From the NCBI RefSeq assembly GCF_013393345.1, contig NZ_QJRF01000033.1, positions 1 to 64,000 on the forward strand: DNA of 64,000 bases, read 5' to 3'. Below the pieces are notes generated by a model. That model worked only from the letters and a program-made list of their open reading frames with translations. It was not told where the DNA came from and made no database searches. This document shows positions 45,394 through 54,849 of the stretch, piece after piece (the stretch's first letter is position 1; each line of letters begins with the position of its first letter). Position numbers and translations under genes: made by a program. Source of the stretch: Pseudomonas taiwanensis. Lineage in GTDB: Bacteria > Pseudomonadota > Gammaproteobacteria > Pseudomonadales > Pseudomonadaceae.

Positions 45394-46571
45394 CATTTCG
45401 ACAGAAACTTCATCCCATCCTCCAACCCCTGCAGGGTCAGCGGGAACATCTGCTCGTTGATCAGCTCGCGGACGATGTTGGTGGACGAGGTGTAGTTCCA
45501 GGTGTCCTTGGGGTAGGGGTTGATCCAGATGAGCTTCTTGTATTTCTCCATGAAGCGTTTCATCCAGACGTAGCCCGGCTCTTCGTTCCAGTGTTCGACG
45601 CTGCCGCCGGCCTGGGTGATTTCGTAGGGGGCCATGGCGGCATCGCCGACGAAGACCACTTTGTAGTCCGGACCGTACTTGTGCAGCAGGTCGAGGGTGG
45701 AGGTGCGCTCGGAGGTGCGGCGCAGGTTGTTCTTCCACACCGACTCGTAGACGAAGTTGTGGAAGTAGAAGTACTCCAGGTGCTTGAACTCGGTCTTGCA
45801 CGCGGAGAAGAGTTCTTCGCAGACCTTCACGTGGGCGTCCATGGAGCCGCCGATATCCAGCAGGAGCAGCAGCTTCACGGTGTTGCGGCGTTCTGGGCGC
45901 ATCTGGATGTTGAGCAGGCCGGCATCCTTCGCGGTGTGGTCGATGGTGCCTTCCAGATCCAGTTCTTCCGCCGCGCCTTCGCGGGCGAACTTGCGCAGGC
46001 GGCGCAGGGCGACCTTGATGTTGCGGGTGCCGAGCTCCACCTGGTCGTCGAGGTTCTTGTACTCGCGCTGGTCCCAGACCTTGACGGCCCGGCCCTGGCG
46101 CTTGCCGGCATCGCCCACGCGGATGCCTTCGGGGTTGAAGCCGCCGGAGCCGAAGGGGCTGGTGCCGCCGGTGCCGATCCACTTGTTGCCGCCGGCGTGG
46201 CGTTCCTTCTGCTCTTCCAGGCGCTTCTTGAACTCTTCGATCAGCTTGTCGAGGCCGCCCAGGGTCTGGATCTGCGCCTTTTCCTCGTCGGTCAGCATGC
46301 GCTCGAACTCCTTGCGCAGCCATTCCTCGGGAATCAGCGCCTGGAGGTAGTCGTCGAGCTTTTCCAGGCCCTTGAAGTAGGCGCTGAAGGCACGGTCGAA
46401 CTTGTCGAAATGGCGCTCGTCCTTGACCAGCACCGTGCGGGCGAGGAAGTAGAACTCGTCCATGTCGGCGAACACCACGTTGTGCTTCAACGCGTTGATC
46501 AGGTCCAGCAGCTCACGGACCGAGACTGGCACCTTGGCTGCGCGCATTTCGTTGAACAGGTTGAGCAGCAT
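45393..46571 (-). CDS. VWA domain protein (CoxE-like)
   Basis: The 392-residue product has a C-terminal half like a von Willebrand A domain with a MIDAS-like LLLDIGGSMDAH. The first half is helical (FNEMRAAKVPVSVRELLDLINALK), and a linker RHAGGNKWIGTGGTSPFGSGG is rich in glycine. CoxE-type proteins pair with MoxR AAA+ ATPases to assemble or mature metal enzymes. The partner MoxR gene lies about 0.5 kb upstream, beyond a GFA gene. GAGGGTG precedes the start. Confidence 0.85.
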   Translation of the reverse strand: MLLNLFNEMRAAKVPVSVRELLDLINALKHNVVFADMDEFYFLARTVLVKDERHFDKFDRAFSAYFKGLEKLDDYLQALIPEEWLRKEFERMLTDEEKAQIQTLGGLDKLIEEFKKRLEEQKERHAGGNKWIGTGGTSPFGSGGFNPEGIRVGDAGKRQGRAVKVWDQREYKNLDDQVELGTRNIKVALRRLRKFAREGAAEELDLEGTIDHTAKDAGLLNIQMRPERRNTVKLLLLLDIGGSMDAHVKVCEELFSACKTEFKHLEYFYFHNFVYESVWKNNLRRTSERTSTLDLLHKYGPDYKVVFVGDAAMAPYEITQAGGSVEHWNEEPGYVWMKRFMEKYKKLIWINPYPKDTWNYTSSTNIVRELINEQMFPLTLQGLEDGMKFLSK

Positions 46572-46602
46572 GGCTGCACCCTCGTTGTTTATCGGTAAGG
46601 CC

Positions 46603-46998
46603 TCAGGAGCGGGACTCCTGGGGCAGGCCGTCGGCGATCACGTACCAGTCGGCCTTGGAATCTGTGTAGATGTGCGACTGCGGGATTTCACCTAGCGCGG
46701 AATCCAGCGTGCCGAGCGCGACGCCAACGCAATCGGGGCCGGCATTCTGGCTGTACCACTGCAGGGTGGAACCGCACTGCTGGCAGAAGGTCCGGGTCAC
46801 GCCGGGGGAGGAGTGGAACTTGGCCACGACATCCTCACCCTGCACCCAGCGGAAATTGCTCCAGCGCACGGTGAAGTAGGTGCCGAACGCCGCACCATGG
46901 GCCTTGCGGCACTGGCTGCAATGGCAGTGGGTGGCGGATTCGATGGGCGCGTCGATCTCGTATTTCACCGCGCCGCACAGGCAACTGCCGTGGTGCAT
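46603..46998 (-). CDS. GFA family protein (glutathione-dependent formaldehyde-activating type)
   Basis: The 131-residue product has the GFA zinc-cysteine pattern: GSCLCGAVKYEI, CHCSQCRKAHG and TFCQQCGSTLQW. The fold binds two zinc ions. The actual activity is rarely demonstrated and these proteins are diverse. It lies between moxR and the VWA gene on the same strand, starting 30 bases downstream of a REP element. Confidence 0.86.
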   Translation of the reverse strand: MHHGSCLCGAVKYEIDAPIESATHCHCSQCRKAHGAAFGTYFTVRWSNFRWVQGEDVVAKFHSSPGVTRTFCQQCGSTLQWYSQNAGPDCVGVALGTLDSALGEIPQSHIYTDSKADWYVIADGLPQESRS

Positions 46999-47027
46999 GG
47001 CTACATCCTCTCCCTAAGCGCTATCCC

Positions 47028-47074
47028 GTAGGAGCGAGCTTGCTCGCGAACGGGGCAGCAAGCTCGATCCTACG
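47028..47074. repeat. REP palindrome, GTAGGAGC family, copy 6
   Basis: GTAGGAGCGAGCTTGCTCGC and an inverted arm AGCAAGCTCGATCCTACG lie in the gap between moxR and the GFA gene. The right arm has a degenerate end (GATCCTAC). Confidence 0.82.
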
Positions 47075-47081
47075 GTGATGA

Positions 47082-47927
47082 TCAGCGGCTGGCGCGGCGG
47101 CTCATGAAAGCCAGGCGTTCCAGCAGTTGCACGTCCTGCTCGTTCTTCACCAGGGCGCCTGCCAGCGGCGGGATGGCCTTGGTGGGGTCGCGCTCGCGCA
47201 GCACGGCTTCGCCGATGTTGTCGGCCATCAGCAGCTTCAGCCAATCCACCAGTTCGGAGGTGGAGGGCTTCTTCTTCAGGCCCGGGACCTTGCGCACATC
47301 GAAGAACACGTCCAGCGCCTCGGCCACCAGCGAGTTGCTGATGTTCGGGTAATGCACGTCGACGATCTTCTGCAGGGTGTCGCGATCCGGGAAGGCGATG
47401 TAGTGGAAGAAGCAGCGGCGCAGGAACGCGTCCGGCAGTTCCTTCTCGTTGTTCGAGGTGATGATGATGATCGGGCGCTGCTTGGCCTTGATCGTCTCGT
47501 TGGTCTCGTAAACGTAGAACTCCATCTTGTCGAGTTCTTGCAGCAGGTCGTTGGGGAACTCGATGTCGGCCTTGTCGATTTCGTCGATCAGCAGGATGAC
47601 GCGCTCGTCGGACTCGAATGCCTCCCACAGCTTGCCTTTCTTGATGTAGTTGCGAACGTCGTGGACCTTGTCGGAATCCAGCTGGGAATCGCGCAGGCGG
47701 CTCACCGCGTCGTATTCGTACAGGCCCTGGTGCGCCTTGGTGGTGGACTTGATGTGCCAGGTGATCAGCTTGGCGCCGAAAGCGGCGGCCAGTTGTTCGG
47801 CCAGCATGGTCTTGCCGGTACCCGGTTCGCCCTTGACCAGCAGCGGGCGCTGCAGGGTGATGGCGGCGTTCACCGCGAGCTTGAGGTCGTCGGTGGCGAC
47901 GTAGGACTGGGTGCCTTCGAACTTCAT
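47082..47927 (-). CDS. MoxR family AAA+ ATPase
   Basis: The 281-residue protein has the Walker A GEPGTGKT at residues 33-40, Walker B LLIDEIDKAD, sensor I IITSNNEKELPDAFLRRC and the C-terminal lid. MoxR ATPases act as chaperones with VWA partner proteins. The VWA gene at 45393 is the expected partner. GAGGA precedes the start by eight bases. The downstream gap carries a REP element, which may tune expression. Confidence 0.9.
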   Translation of the reverse strand: MKFEGTQSYVATDDLKLAVNAAITLQRPLLVKGEPGTGKTMLAEQLAAAFGAKLITWHIKSTTKAHQGLYEYDAVSRLRDSQLDSDKVHDVRNYIKKGKLWEAFESDERVILLIDEIDKADIEFPNDLLQELDKMEFYVYETNETIKAKQRPIIIITSNNEKELPDAFLRRCFFHYIAFPDRDTLQKIVDVHYPNISNSLVAEALDVFFDVRKVPGLKKKPSTSELVDWLKLLMADNIGEAVLRERDPTKAIPPLAGALVKNEQDVQLLERLAFMSRRASR

Positions 47928-48091
47928 CAGTAAATCCTCGGACGTGAGACTCCGGTTGGAATACCGGACGGTTCAGTATTTGGGAAAGGGCTGACTATAA
48001 CGCGCGCATGAGTCGACTGTGAACGCAGACGATTCATTCAGTCACTGAATGGGCGGTCACTCGTCTGTATTGGCGCAATCGTCATGGCGGG

Positions 48092-49171
48092 CTAGTCGTT
48101 GCGCTTGGGCGGTGCCAGTTCGAAGCGGGCGGTGAAGGCCTCGATGAAGGCGTTGCGCAGTATGCCCAGGAAGGCCTGGATGGCGCTGACGTCCTTGCGA
48201 TGGATATTGCCGCGCAGTTCCACGCGGGTGGCGAACTGGTCGCGCTGCTGGTTCTTCAGCACGGTTTCGCCGCCGCCTACCAGGGCTTCCCAGAGGGAAC
48301 GGAAGAAGCCCTTCTCGGTGTTTTCCACGTCCTGTTCCCAGTCGAACACATCGACGTTGTGCAGCAGCGGCTTCACATAGCCGCTGAGCTGGCCGTTGTC
48401 GGCTCGCGCTTCGATAACGAGGTCGCCCGTGCCGGACTTGAAGTCGAACTTGCCGTAGGCACGGGAGAAGTCGTTGAGCTTCGGCAGGTCGATCTTGCGG
48501 GCGCGCAGGCGCAACTCGAAGTCATCGAAGTCCTTGAACGGATCGAAGGTCGCCTCGACCTCCAGCGGTGCATTCCCCAGGACCTTCGCCTTGCCTTCCA
48601 GTCGCGCCACACGCTCGCCCTTGCTGTCGGTGACGTTGGTCAGGTTGTAGATGCTGGCGTTCACCTCGGTGGCTTCGATGTCCACCTTGGGCCTGGATTT
48701 GAAGTTGTGAAAGGAGATGCGGCCGTTCACTACCCGCACTTCGTTGAGGGTGATGGGCAGTAGTTTATTCAACTGGTCGCGCCAGTCGGTGCCGGCGCCG
48801 GTCTGGGATTCTTCCTTGTTGGCGCCGCCATCGACGAAGTTCAATTCAGGCGCCTCGAAGACCACCTGGGCGACCACGGCGTGGTCATACCAGAGCGAGT
48901 GCCAGCTCACCGCCAGGTCGATGCCCGGTGCGTCCAGGAAAGGCACCGGCACCTTGCCGCCAACCTTGACGATGGACAGTCCATTGATGCGATAGGCACC
49001 GCGCCACCAGGCGAGGTCGACGTCGGCTATCTGGCCGTGGTACTCGCCCATGGCGGCGAGCCGGTCATTCAGATAGTTGCGGATCAGCACGGGCAGGGCG
49101 AGATGGGCCACCACCAGTAGCAGGAGGAGGGCCAGGGTCGCGCCAAGGGTCAAGCTGAAGCGTCGTTTCAT
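48092..49171 (-). CDS. DUF748/AsmA-like membrane-anchored protein
   Basis: The 359-residue product has an N-terminal span (LTLGATLALLLLLVVAHLALPVL), followed by a periplasmic beta-rich body with an AsmA/DUF748-type pattern (YRINGLSIVKVGGKVPVPFLDAPGIDLAVSW, LNEVRVVNGRISFHNF). Relatives of this group help move lipids to the outer membrane, but this protein has no known role. I start at the ATG at 49171; the frame is open to 49243 with no support. The Shine-Dalgarno is weak. Confidence 0.74.
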   Translation of the reverse strand: MKRRFSLTLGATLALLLLLVVAHLALPVLIRNYLNDRLAAMGEYHGQIADVDLAWWRGAYRINGLSIVKVGGKVPVPFLDAPGIDLAVSWHSLWYDHAVVAQVVFEAPELNFVDGGANKEESQTGAGTDWRDQLNKLLPITLNEVRVVNGRISFHNFKSRPKVDIEATEVNASIYNLTNVTDSKGERVARLEGKAKVLGNAPLEVEATFDPFKDFDDFELRLRARKIDLPKLNDFSRAYGKFDFKSGTGDLVIEARADNGQLSGYVKPLLHNVDVFDWEQDVENTEKGFFRSLWEALVGGGETVLKNQQRDQFATRVELRGNIHRKDVSAIQAFLGILRNAFIEAFTARFELAPPKRND

Positions 49172-49302
49172 GGGGCTAGCGCCGGGGGGGCCTCTTTTGC
49201 AGTGGACTGCGCCCGCGCGGCATGAGTTCGGCTGGACTGACATGGCTGGCGGGCATACGCTCCCCAGCTTTCAATCGACCCCAAGCACTAGGGACAGGAT
49301 CA

Positions 49303-50277
49303 ATGAGCCGTATCTACGCAGATAACTCGCAAGCCATCGGCAACACCCCGCTGGTTCGCATCAACCACCTGGGGCCGCGAGGCGTGACCATTCTCGCGAA
49401 GATCGAGGGACGCAACCCCGCGTACTCGGTGAAGTGCCGCATTGGCGCCAGCATGATCTGGGATGCGGAAGCGTCGGGTCGGCTGAAGCCCGGCATGACC
49501 CTGGTGGAGCCCACCTCCGGCAACACCGGCATCGGCCTGGCCTTCGTCGCCGCCGCGCGTGGCTACAAGCTGATCCTCACCATGCCGTCGTCCATGAGCC
49601 TGGAGCGCCGCAAGGTACTCAAGGCCCTGGGCGCCGAACTGGTGTTGACCGAACCGGCCAAGGGCATGAAGGGCGCGATCGAAAAGGCCAGCGAACTGGC
49701 GAACGCCAACCCTGAGCAGTACCTGCTGCTGCAACAGTTCGAGAACCCGGCCAACCCAGCCATCCACGAGAAGACCACCGGCCCGGAAATCTGGAATGAC
49801 ACCGAGGGTGCGGTGGATGTGCTGGTGGCGGGCGTGGGTACTGGTGGCACCATCACCGGCGTGTCGCGCTACATCAAGCAGACCTGCGGCAAGCCAATCC
49901 TGTCCGTGGCCGTGGAGCCGGTGAATTCCCCGGTCATCAGCCAGACCCTGGCCGGCGAGGAGGTGAAGCCGAGCCCGCACAAGATCCAGGGCATTGGTGC
50001 CGGATTCGTGCCGAAGAACCTTGATCTGACCATGGTCGATCGCGTCGAGCAGTGCACCGACGACGATGCCAAGGCCGTGGCCCTGCGTCTGATGCGCGAG
50101 GAAGGCATCCTCTGCGGTATTTCTTCCGGCGCCGCCATGGCGGTGGCCGCACGCCTGGCGGAGCGTCCGGAAATGCAGGGCAAGACCATCGTGGTGATCC
50201 TGCCTGACTCGGGCGAGCGCTATCTTTCCAGCATGCTGTTCGACGGCCTGTTCACCGAACAGGAACTGCAACAGTAG
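49303..50277 (+). CDS. cysK: Cysteine synthase (O-acetylserine sulfhydrylase), CysK-type
   Basis: The 324-residue protein is a fold type II PLP enzyme: IGNTPLV, the PLP lysine in [27 protein letters not shown] and ISSGAAMA. It makes cysteine from O-acetylserine and sulfide. The length and the block order fit CysK. I start at the ATG at 49303 with AGGA upstream, and ignore the frame to 49222. Its stop codon lies inside a repeat array that also carries copies of its last codons. Confidence 0.92.
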   Translation: MSRIYADNSQAIGNTPLVRINHLGPRGVTILAKIEGRNPAYSVKCRIGASMIWDAEASGRLKPGMTLVEPTSGNTGIGLAFVAAARGYKLILTMPSSMSLERRKVLKALGAELVLTEPAKGMKGAIEKASELANANPEQYLLLQQFENPANPAIHEKTTGPEIWNDTEGAVDVLVAGVGTGGTITGVSRYIKQTCGKPILSVAVEPVNSPVISQTLAGEEVKPSPHKIQGIGAGFVPKNLDLTMVDRVEQCTDDDAKAVALRLMREEGILCGISSGAAMAVAARLAERPEMQGKTIVVILPDSGERYLSSMLFDGLFTEQELQQ

Positions 50278-50617
50278 GTTGGTCCGAGCCCCGCGAGGCC
50301 CAACGTTCAGAGGGTGGGCCTCGCACTGTTGGGCTTCGCTGCGCTCTGACGGAACGCCGCCCGCCACAACCTACGTGAGCTCCTGAGCAGGAACTGCAAC
50401 AGTAGGTTGGTCCGAGCTAAGCGAGGCCCAACGTTCAGAGGGTGGGCCTCGCACTGTTGGGCTTCGCTGCGCTCTGACGGAACGCCGCCCGCCACAACCT
50501 ACACAAGGTCCTGTTCGCGGGAGTTGCGACAGTAGGTTGGTCCGAGCTCAGCGAGGCCCAACGTTCAGGTGGTAGGCCTCGCACCGTTGGGCTTCGCTGC
50601 GCTCTGCCACAACCTAC
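50274..50617. repeat. Three-copy array of a 101-bp pseudo-palindrome
   Basis: Copies occupy 50274-50374, 50402-50502 and 50532-50617. Each begins GTAGGTTGGTCCGAG and ends CAACCTAC, with an inner inverted GGCCCAACG / CGTTGGGC-like stem. The third lacks 15 bases near its right end. The two 27-29 bp spacers resemble the end of cysK: spacer 1 matches it at 16 of its last 17 bases. So the array grew by tandem duplication after inserting at the cysK stop. Confidence 0.85.
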
Positions 50618-52272
50618 GACTGCGCTGTTTCGTAGCTCCCCGATTCATAGCTAACCCCGTGGCGCACGCGGGGTGGGCCATCGCCTTCGTGCAGCATGGT
50701 CAGGTTGTCGATGATCGCCTTGTCGGCGATGGTCAGGCGATCGAGCATCCGCAGGTGCTGCAGCCAGTTCTCCACCACCATGGTTTCCTGCCACAGCTCC
50801 GGCTCGCTGGCATCGCGATAGAGCGCCCAGCGTTCGGCGCCGTTGCGTAGGCGCAGGCGGCGAAGCGGGCGACTGGCGCGGACGAAGTCGCGGGTGCGCT
50901 CCTGGGGAATGCGGTATTCGATGGTCACCAGCACGGAGCCTCGGTCCGGGTCGAAGGCGAAGCTCGGCTGGCCGGGCTGCGGACTGTCGGCATGGGCGAT
51001 GCTCGAGGCGTCCAGCTCCGGCAGGCGACGCGGGTAGAGCAGGAAGGCGCAGGCGATCATCAGGCAGCCGGCGCTGAACAGCGCGCCCTTTACGCCCATG
51101 CTTTCCGCCAGGTGGCCCCAGAGGTACGAGCCGAGCGCCAGGCCGCCGTAGATCGCGGTCTGGTACAGCGCCAGGGCACGGGCCTTGACCCAATCCGGCA
51201 CCAGAATCTGCACCGCCGAGTTGTAACTGGCCACCGCCGCGATCCAGCAGATGCCGCCCACCAGCAGGGCAGGGAAGATCACCCAGAGGCTGTCCAGAGA
51301 GCCCAGCGCCAGCATCACTACACCGAATACCAGGCCGGCGAGGCTGATCAGCTTGCTGGTGCCGATCAGCAGGCGTCCTCGATTGACCAGCAGGCTGCCG
51401 CTGATGGCGCCCAGTCCCAGTGCGCCGAGCATGTAGCCATACACTGCGGCGTCGCCATCCGGATTGCGGTGCGCCAGCAGCGGCAGCAGTGCCCAGACGG
51501 CGCTGGCGGAAATGCCGAACGAGAACGAGCGCAGCATCACCAGGCGGGTGACGCTGGAGTACTGGGTGAAGCGCAATGCCGCCACCACCCCCTGCATCAG
51601 GCCTTCGGGCGGCAGGGCGCGGGCGGGGATGTCGCGGCGCCATTGCCAGATCGCACCGATCAGCGCCAGGTAGCACAGGCAGTTGAACAGGAATACCCAG
51701 GCCGGACCCACTGCGCTGAGCATCAGCCCGCCCAGGGCCGGACCGGCGGCGCGGGCGACGTTGTAGTTGACGCTGTTGAGCAGCACCGCATTGCCCAGCA
51801 TCTCGCCCGGCACCTGTTCGCTCACGGCCGCCTGCCAGGCAGGGATGGTGATGGCGCCGCCGATGCTGATCCAGAGGATGGAGACGATCAGCAGGATCGG
51901 GTCCAGGTAACCGAGGAAGGCGATGGCGCTGAGGAAGATCGCGCCGCTCATCTCGAAACAGAGTCCGGCGAGCATGATCTTGCGCCGGTCATGGTTGTCC
52001 GCCAGCACGCCCGAGAGGATCGACATCAGCACCAGGGGCAGCGCCGAGGCGACCTGGATCATCGCCACCAGCAAGGGGCTGGCCTGGGCCTCGGTGACGA
52101 CCCAGGCGGCGGCCACCGATTGCGCCCAGGTGCCCAGGTTGGCGAACAGGTTGGCGATCCAGATGATGCGGAAGGCGGCAATCGTGAAGGGGCTGAACAG
52201 GCCCTTGCGTGAAGGGGCTTCAGGTTCGGTGTCGAGGGGGAGATCGTTCTTTGGCGAGACGGATTGGAGCAT
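50614..52272 (-). CDS. MFS transporter with extra C-terminal domain
   Basis: The 552-residue product has an N-terminal MFS region of about 12 spans of the MFS_3/EntS-like type (FRIIWIANLFANLGTW, GGAITIPAWQAAVSEQVP, ALGLGAISGS). It is followed by a soluble C-terminal domain of about 110 residues (VLVTIEYRIPQERTRDF, then WALYRDASEPELWQETMVVENW) that recalls antibiotic-monooxygenase/dimeric alpha-beta barrel domains. I start at the ATG at 52272. Its TAG stop lies in the repeat array, as does that of cysK. Confidence 0.84.
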   Translation of the reverse strand: MLQSVSPKNDLPLDTEPEAPSRKGLFSPFTIAAFRIIWIANLFANLGTWAQSVAAAWVVTEAQASPLLVAMIQVASALPLVLMSILSGVLADNHDRRKIMLAGLCFEMSGAIFLSAIAFLGYLDPILLIVSILWISIGGAITIPAWQAAVSEQVPGEMLGNAVLLNSVNYNVARAAGPALGGLMLSAVGPAWVFLFNCLCYLALIGAIWQWRRDIPARALPPEGLMQGVVAALRFTQYSSVTRLVMLRSFSFGISASAVWALLPLLAHRNPDGDAAVYGYMLGALGLGAISGSLLVNRGRLLIGTSKLISLAGLVFGVVMLALGSLDSLWVIFPALLVGGICWIAAVASYNSAVQILVPDWVKARALALYQTAIYGGLALGSYLWGHLAESMGVKGALFSAGCLMIACAFLLYPRRLPELDASSIAHADSPQPGQPSFAFDPDRGSVLVTIEYRIPQERTRDFVRASRPLRRLRLRNGAERWALYRDASEPELWQETMVVENWLQHLRMLDRLTIADKAIIDNLTMLHEGDGPPRVRHGVSYESGSYETAQS

Positions 52273-52482
52273 GGCGACCATCCTTGCAATGCGCGGCCCC
52301 GGGCAGGCGGGCCGGTCAAGGCAGAAGTGTAGACGCCGTCCATGGCCCGGTTTTGCGCTGGATCAGGCTTCCTCGCGGGCACGCTGGGACTTGCCGCGCA
52401 TTGTCACTGGCGGCGCTGATGGAGAAGCTGGAAGCCCCGCATGACGGGGTCTCGATCCACAAGCAGCCAGGACACAACGACA

Positions 52483-53568
52483 ATGACACGTTCCTTCGCG
52501 CCCCTCCTTCTGACGCTGGCCATGTCCGCCGCCGCCCAGGCGGCCGATACGGTGAAGATCTACAACTGGAGCGAGTACATCGCCCCGGACACCGTCGCCA
52601 ACTTCAGCAAGGAAAGCGGTATCCAGGCCAGCTACGACGTTTACGACAGCAACGAGACCCTCGACGGCAAACTGATGACCGGTCAATCCGGCTACGACGT
52701 GGTGGTACCCTCCAACCACTTCATGGCCAAGCAGATCCAGGCCGGCGCGCTGAAGAAGCTGGACAAGAGCCAGTTGCCCAACTGGAAGAACCTCAACCCG
52801 GTGCTGCTCAAGGCGCTGGAAGTGAACGACCCGGGCAACCAGTACGGCTTCCCCTACCTCTGGGGCAGCACCGGCATCGGCTACAACGTCGACAAGGTGA
52901 AGGCCGTGCTGGGCGAAAACGCCCCGGTGGGCTCCTGGGACCTGTTCTTCAAGCCGGAGAACATGGAGAAGCTCGCCAAGTGCGGCGTCGCCGTGCTCGA
53001 CAACGGCCCGGAGCTGCTGCCCATCACCCTCAACTACCTGGGCCTGCCGCACCACAGCCAGAAGCCCGAGGATTACAAGACGGCGCAAGCCGAGCTGATG
53101 AAGGTGCGTCCGTACATCACCTACTTCCATTCCTCGAAGTACGTCAGCGACCTGGCCAACGGCGATATCTGCGTGGCGGTCGGCTTCTCCGGCGACATCC
53201 TGCAGGCCGCCACGCGTGCCAAGGAAGCCAAGAACGGTGTGAACATCCAGTACTCGACGCCGAAGGAAGGCTCGCCCATGTGGTTCGACATGGTCGCCAT
53301 GCCCGCCGATGCACCCGATGAGGCGGCTGGCTATGCGTTCCTCAACTACCTGTTGCGCCCGGACGTGATGGCCGGCATCAGCAACTCGGTGCATTACGCC
53401 AACGGCAACGCCGCGGCCGATTCGTTGGTGGAGGCCGAAATCAAGTCCGACCCGGCCATCTACCCGCCGGCCGACGTGATGGAGAACCTATTCGCCCTGG
53501 AGTCCATGCCGCCAAAGATCGACCGCGTACGGACCCGTGTGTGGAGTGCGATCAAGACGGGGCGTTGA
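52483..53568 (+). CDS. Polyamine ABC transporter substrate-binding protein (PotF/SpuD type)
   Basis: The 361-residue product has a signal peptide (FAPLLLTLAMSAAAQA) and a periplasmic binding fold of the spermidine/putrescine family: VKIYNWSEYIAPDTVANF, SGYDVVVPSNHFMAKQI, YGFPYLWGSTGIGYN and VGFSGDILQAATRAKEA. No permease or ATPase gene lies beside it, so it is an orphan receptor here. I start at the ATG at 52483 with CAGGA upstream. Confidence 0.88.
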   Translation: MTRSFAPLLLTLAMSAAAQAADTVKIYNWSEYIAPDTVANFSKESGIQASYDVYDSNETLDGKLMTGQSGYDVVVPSNHFMAKQIQAGALKKLDKSQLPNWKNLNPVLLKALEVNDPGNQYGFPYLWGSTGIGYNVDKVKAVLGENAPVGSWDLFFKPENMEKLAKCGVAVLDNGPELLPITLNYLGLPHHSQKPEDYKTAQAELMKVRPYITYFHSSKYVSDLANGDICVAVGFSGDILQAATRAKEAKNGVNIQYSTPKEGSPMWFDMVAMPADAPDEAAGYAFLNYLLRPDVMAGISNSVHYANGNAAADSLVEAEIKSDPAIYPPADVMENLFALESMPPKIDRVRTRVWSAIKTGR

Positions 53569-53592
53569 TCACGTGCGCGCCTGAAATCACCT

Positions 53593-53680
53593 TGTGGGGG
53601 CGAATTCATTCGCAAAGCAGGCCGTAGGCCTGCCAAGGGGGCTGCTGCGCAGCCCATAGCGAATGAATTCGCCCCCACAG
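53593..53680. repeat. REPIN-like palindromic element, copy B
   Basis: GTGGGGGCGAATTCATTCGC and an inverted arm GCGAATGAATTCGCCCCCAC enclose two GC hairpins. It is a close match to copy A at the window start and lies just after the binding-protein gene. Confidence 0.88.
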
Positions 53681-53705
53681 GTTAAAAAAGGATTCCGGCT
53701 GGGCC

Positions 53706-54614
53706 TTACCCCGCCGATTTCGCCGCAGCCGGTTCCGCCGCCGGCTTGAGCACCAGCCACAGCGCCAGGGCGATCAGCACGCCGCCTTGCAGGTGCGCCA
53801 TCGACACCGACTCATCGAGCAGCAGCACGCCCCAGAACACGCCGAACGGCGGGATCAGGAAGGTCACGGTCATGGTCTTCACCGGACCGACATTGGCGAT
53901 CAGGCGGAAGTAGAGGATGTAGGCGAACGAGGTGCAGATGAACCCCAGGGCGGCCAGGGCCAGCCAGGTGCCCGGTTGCATGAGCGGTGCCAGTGGCATG
54001 CTCGGCGCATCCCAGGCGAATACCGGCACCAGGCAGAGGGTGGCGCCGATCTGGCAGCCGAGGGCCACCATCCCGCTGTCCATGCCGCCGGCCTCGGTAA
54101 TCCAGCGCTTGGTCATGAAGCCGGCAAAGCCATAGCAGGTGGTCGCCACCAGGCAGGCAGCCGCCCCCCAGAGCAGTTGGGCATCGAAGGCGACGGGACC
54201 GGTGCGGGTCAGCACCCCCACGCCGGCCAGGCCCATCAGTACGCCAAGGGCCTTGCTGCCGGTGAGTTTTTCGCTGAAGAACAACGCCCCGATCAATACG
54301 CCCATCAGTGGCGTCGTCGCATTGAAGATCGCCGAGTAGCCGGCCGGCAGCACCTTGGCCGCCAGGGCATACATGGCTGCCGGAACCCCGGAACTGACGA
54401 TGCCGATCACCAGGGTCTTGCCCAGCTTGCCGCGAAAGTCCCAGTTGGAGCGCAGCACGGCGAGCAGCACGGCCAGGCCGATCGCCGACAGCAGCACCCG
54501 CAGGAAGGCCGTCGGCAGTGCGCCGATTTCCGGCACCAGCATGCGGATGAACAGGAAGCTGGCGCCCCAGATGGCGGCGAGGCTCAGCAGGCGGACGATA
54601 TCGGCGGGTTTCAT
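53706..54614 (-). CDS. EamA/DMT family transporter
   Basis: The 302-residue protein has ten hydrophobic segments in two EamA repeats (IWGASFLFIRMLVPEIG early; LAALGFICTSFAYILYF and PPFGVFWGVLLLDE late). DMT-superfamily exporters carry amino acids or metabolites; the substrate is unknown. I start at the ATG at 54614 and ignore the frame to 54674. REPIN elements sit on both sides. Confidence 0.85.
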   Translation of the reverse strand: MKPADIVRLLSLAAIWGASFLFIRMLVPEIGALPTAFLRVLLSAIGLAVLLAVLRSNWDFRGKLGKTLVIGIVSSGVPAAMYALAAKVLPAGYSAIFNATTPLMGVLIGALFFSEKLTGSKALGVLMGLAGVGVLTRTGPVAFDAQLLWGAAACLVATTCYGFAGFMTKRWITEAGGMDSGMVALGCQIGATLCLVPVFAWDAPSMPLAPLMQPGTWLALAALGFICTSFAYILYFRLIANVGPVKTMTVTFLIPPFGVFWGVLLLDESVSMAHLQGGVLIALALWLVLKPAAEPAAAKSAG

Positions 54615-54727
54615 GACAGGCTCCAGGCAGTGGAGCCGGCACGATGCGCCGCCCGGGAAGGCGGCGCAATCCACAACTTGCTTTCAAATTGGCGGAACAG
54701 TTTGAAGCGGGAACGGCTTGTCTTTTC

Positions 54728-54822
54728 TGTGGGGGCGAATTCATTCGCTGAGGGACGCGCAGCGGCCCCAAGCGAGCTAAGGCAGGTCTTCGACCTGCAT
54801 CGCGAATGAATTCGCCCCCACA
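54728..54822. repeat. REPIN-like palindromic element, copy C
   Basis: TGTGGGGGCGAATTCATTCG and an inverted arm CGAATGAATTCGCCCCCACA flank an inner region with a different hairpin (GGCAGGTCTTCGACCTGC). It lies upstream of the EamA gene. Confidence 0.87.
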
Positions 54823-54849
54823 AAAGCTGGGTCACTGCTCAGTTCGTAG

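Noticed and set aside
50307-50495. Short minus-strand frame over the repeat array
   Set aside because: It is repeated sequence read in frame, with no start signal. Such frames are common over this element.
50274-50617. CRISPR array
   Set aside because: The units are 86-101 bp pseudo-palindromes with related spacers derived from cysK, there are only three, and no cas gene is present.
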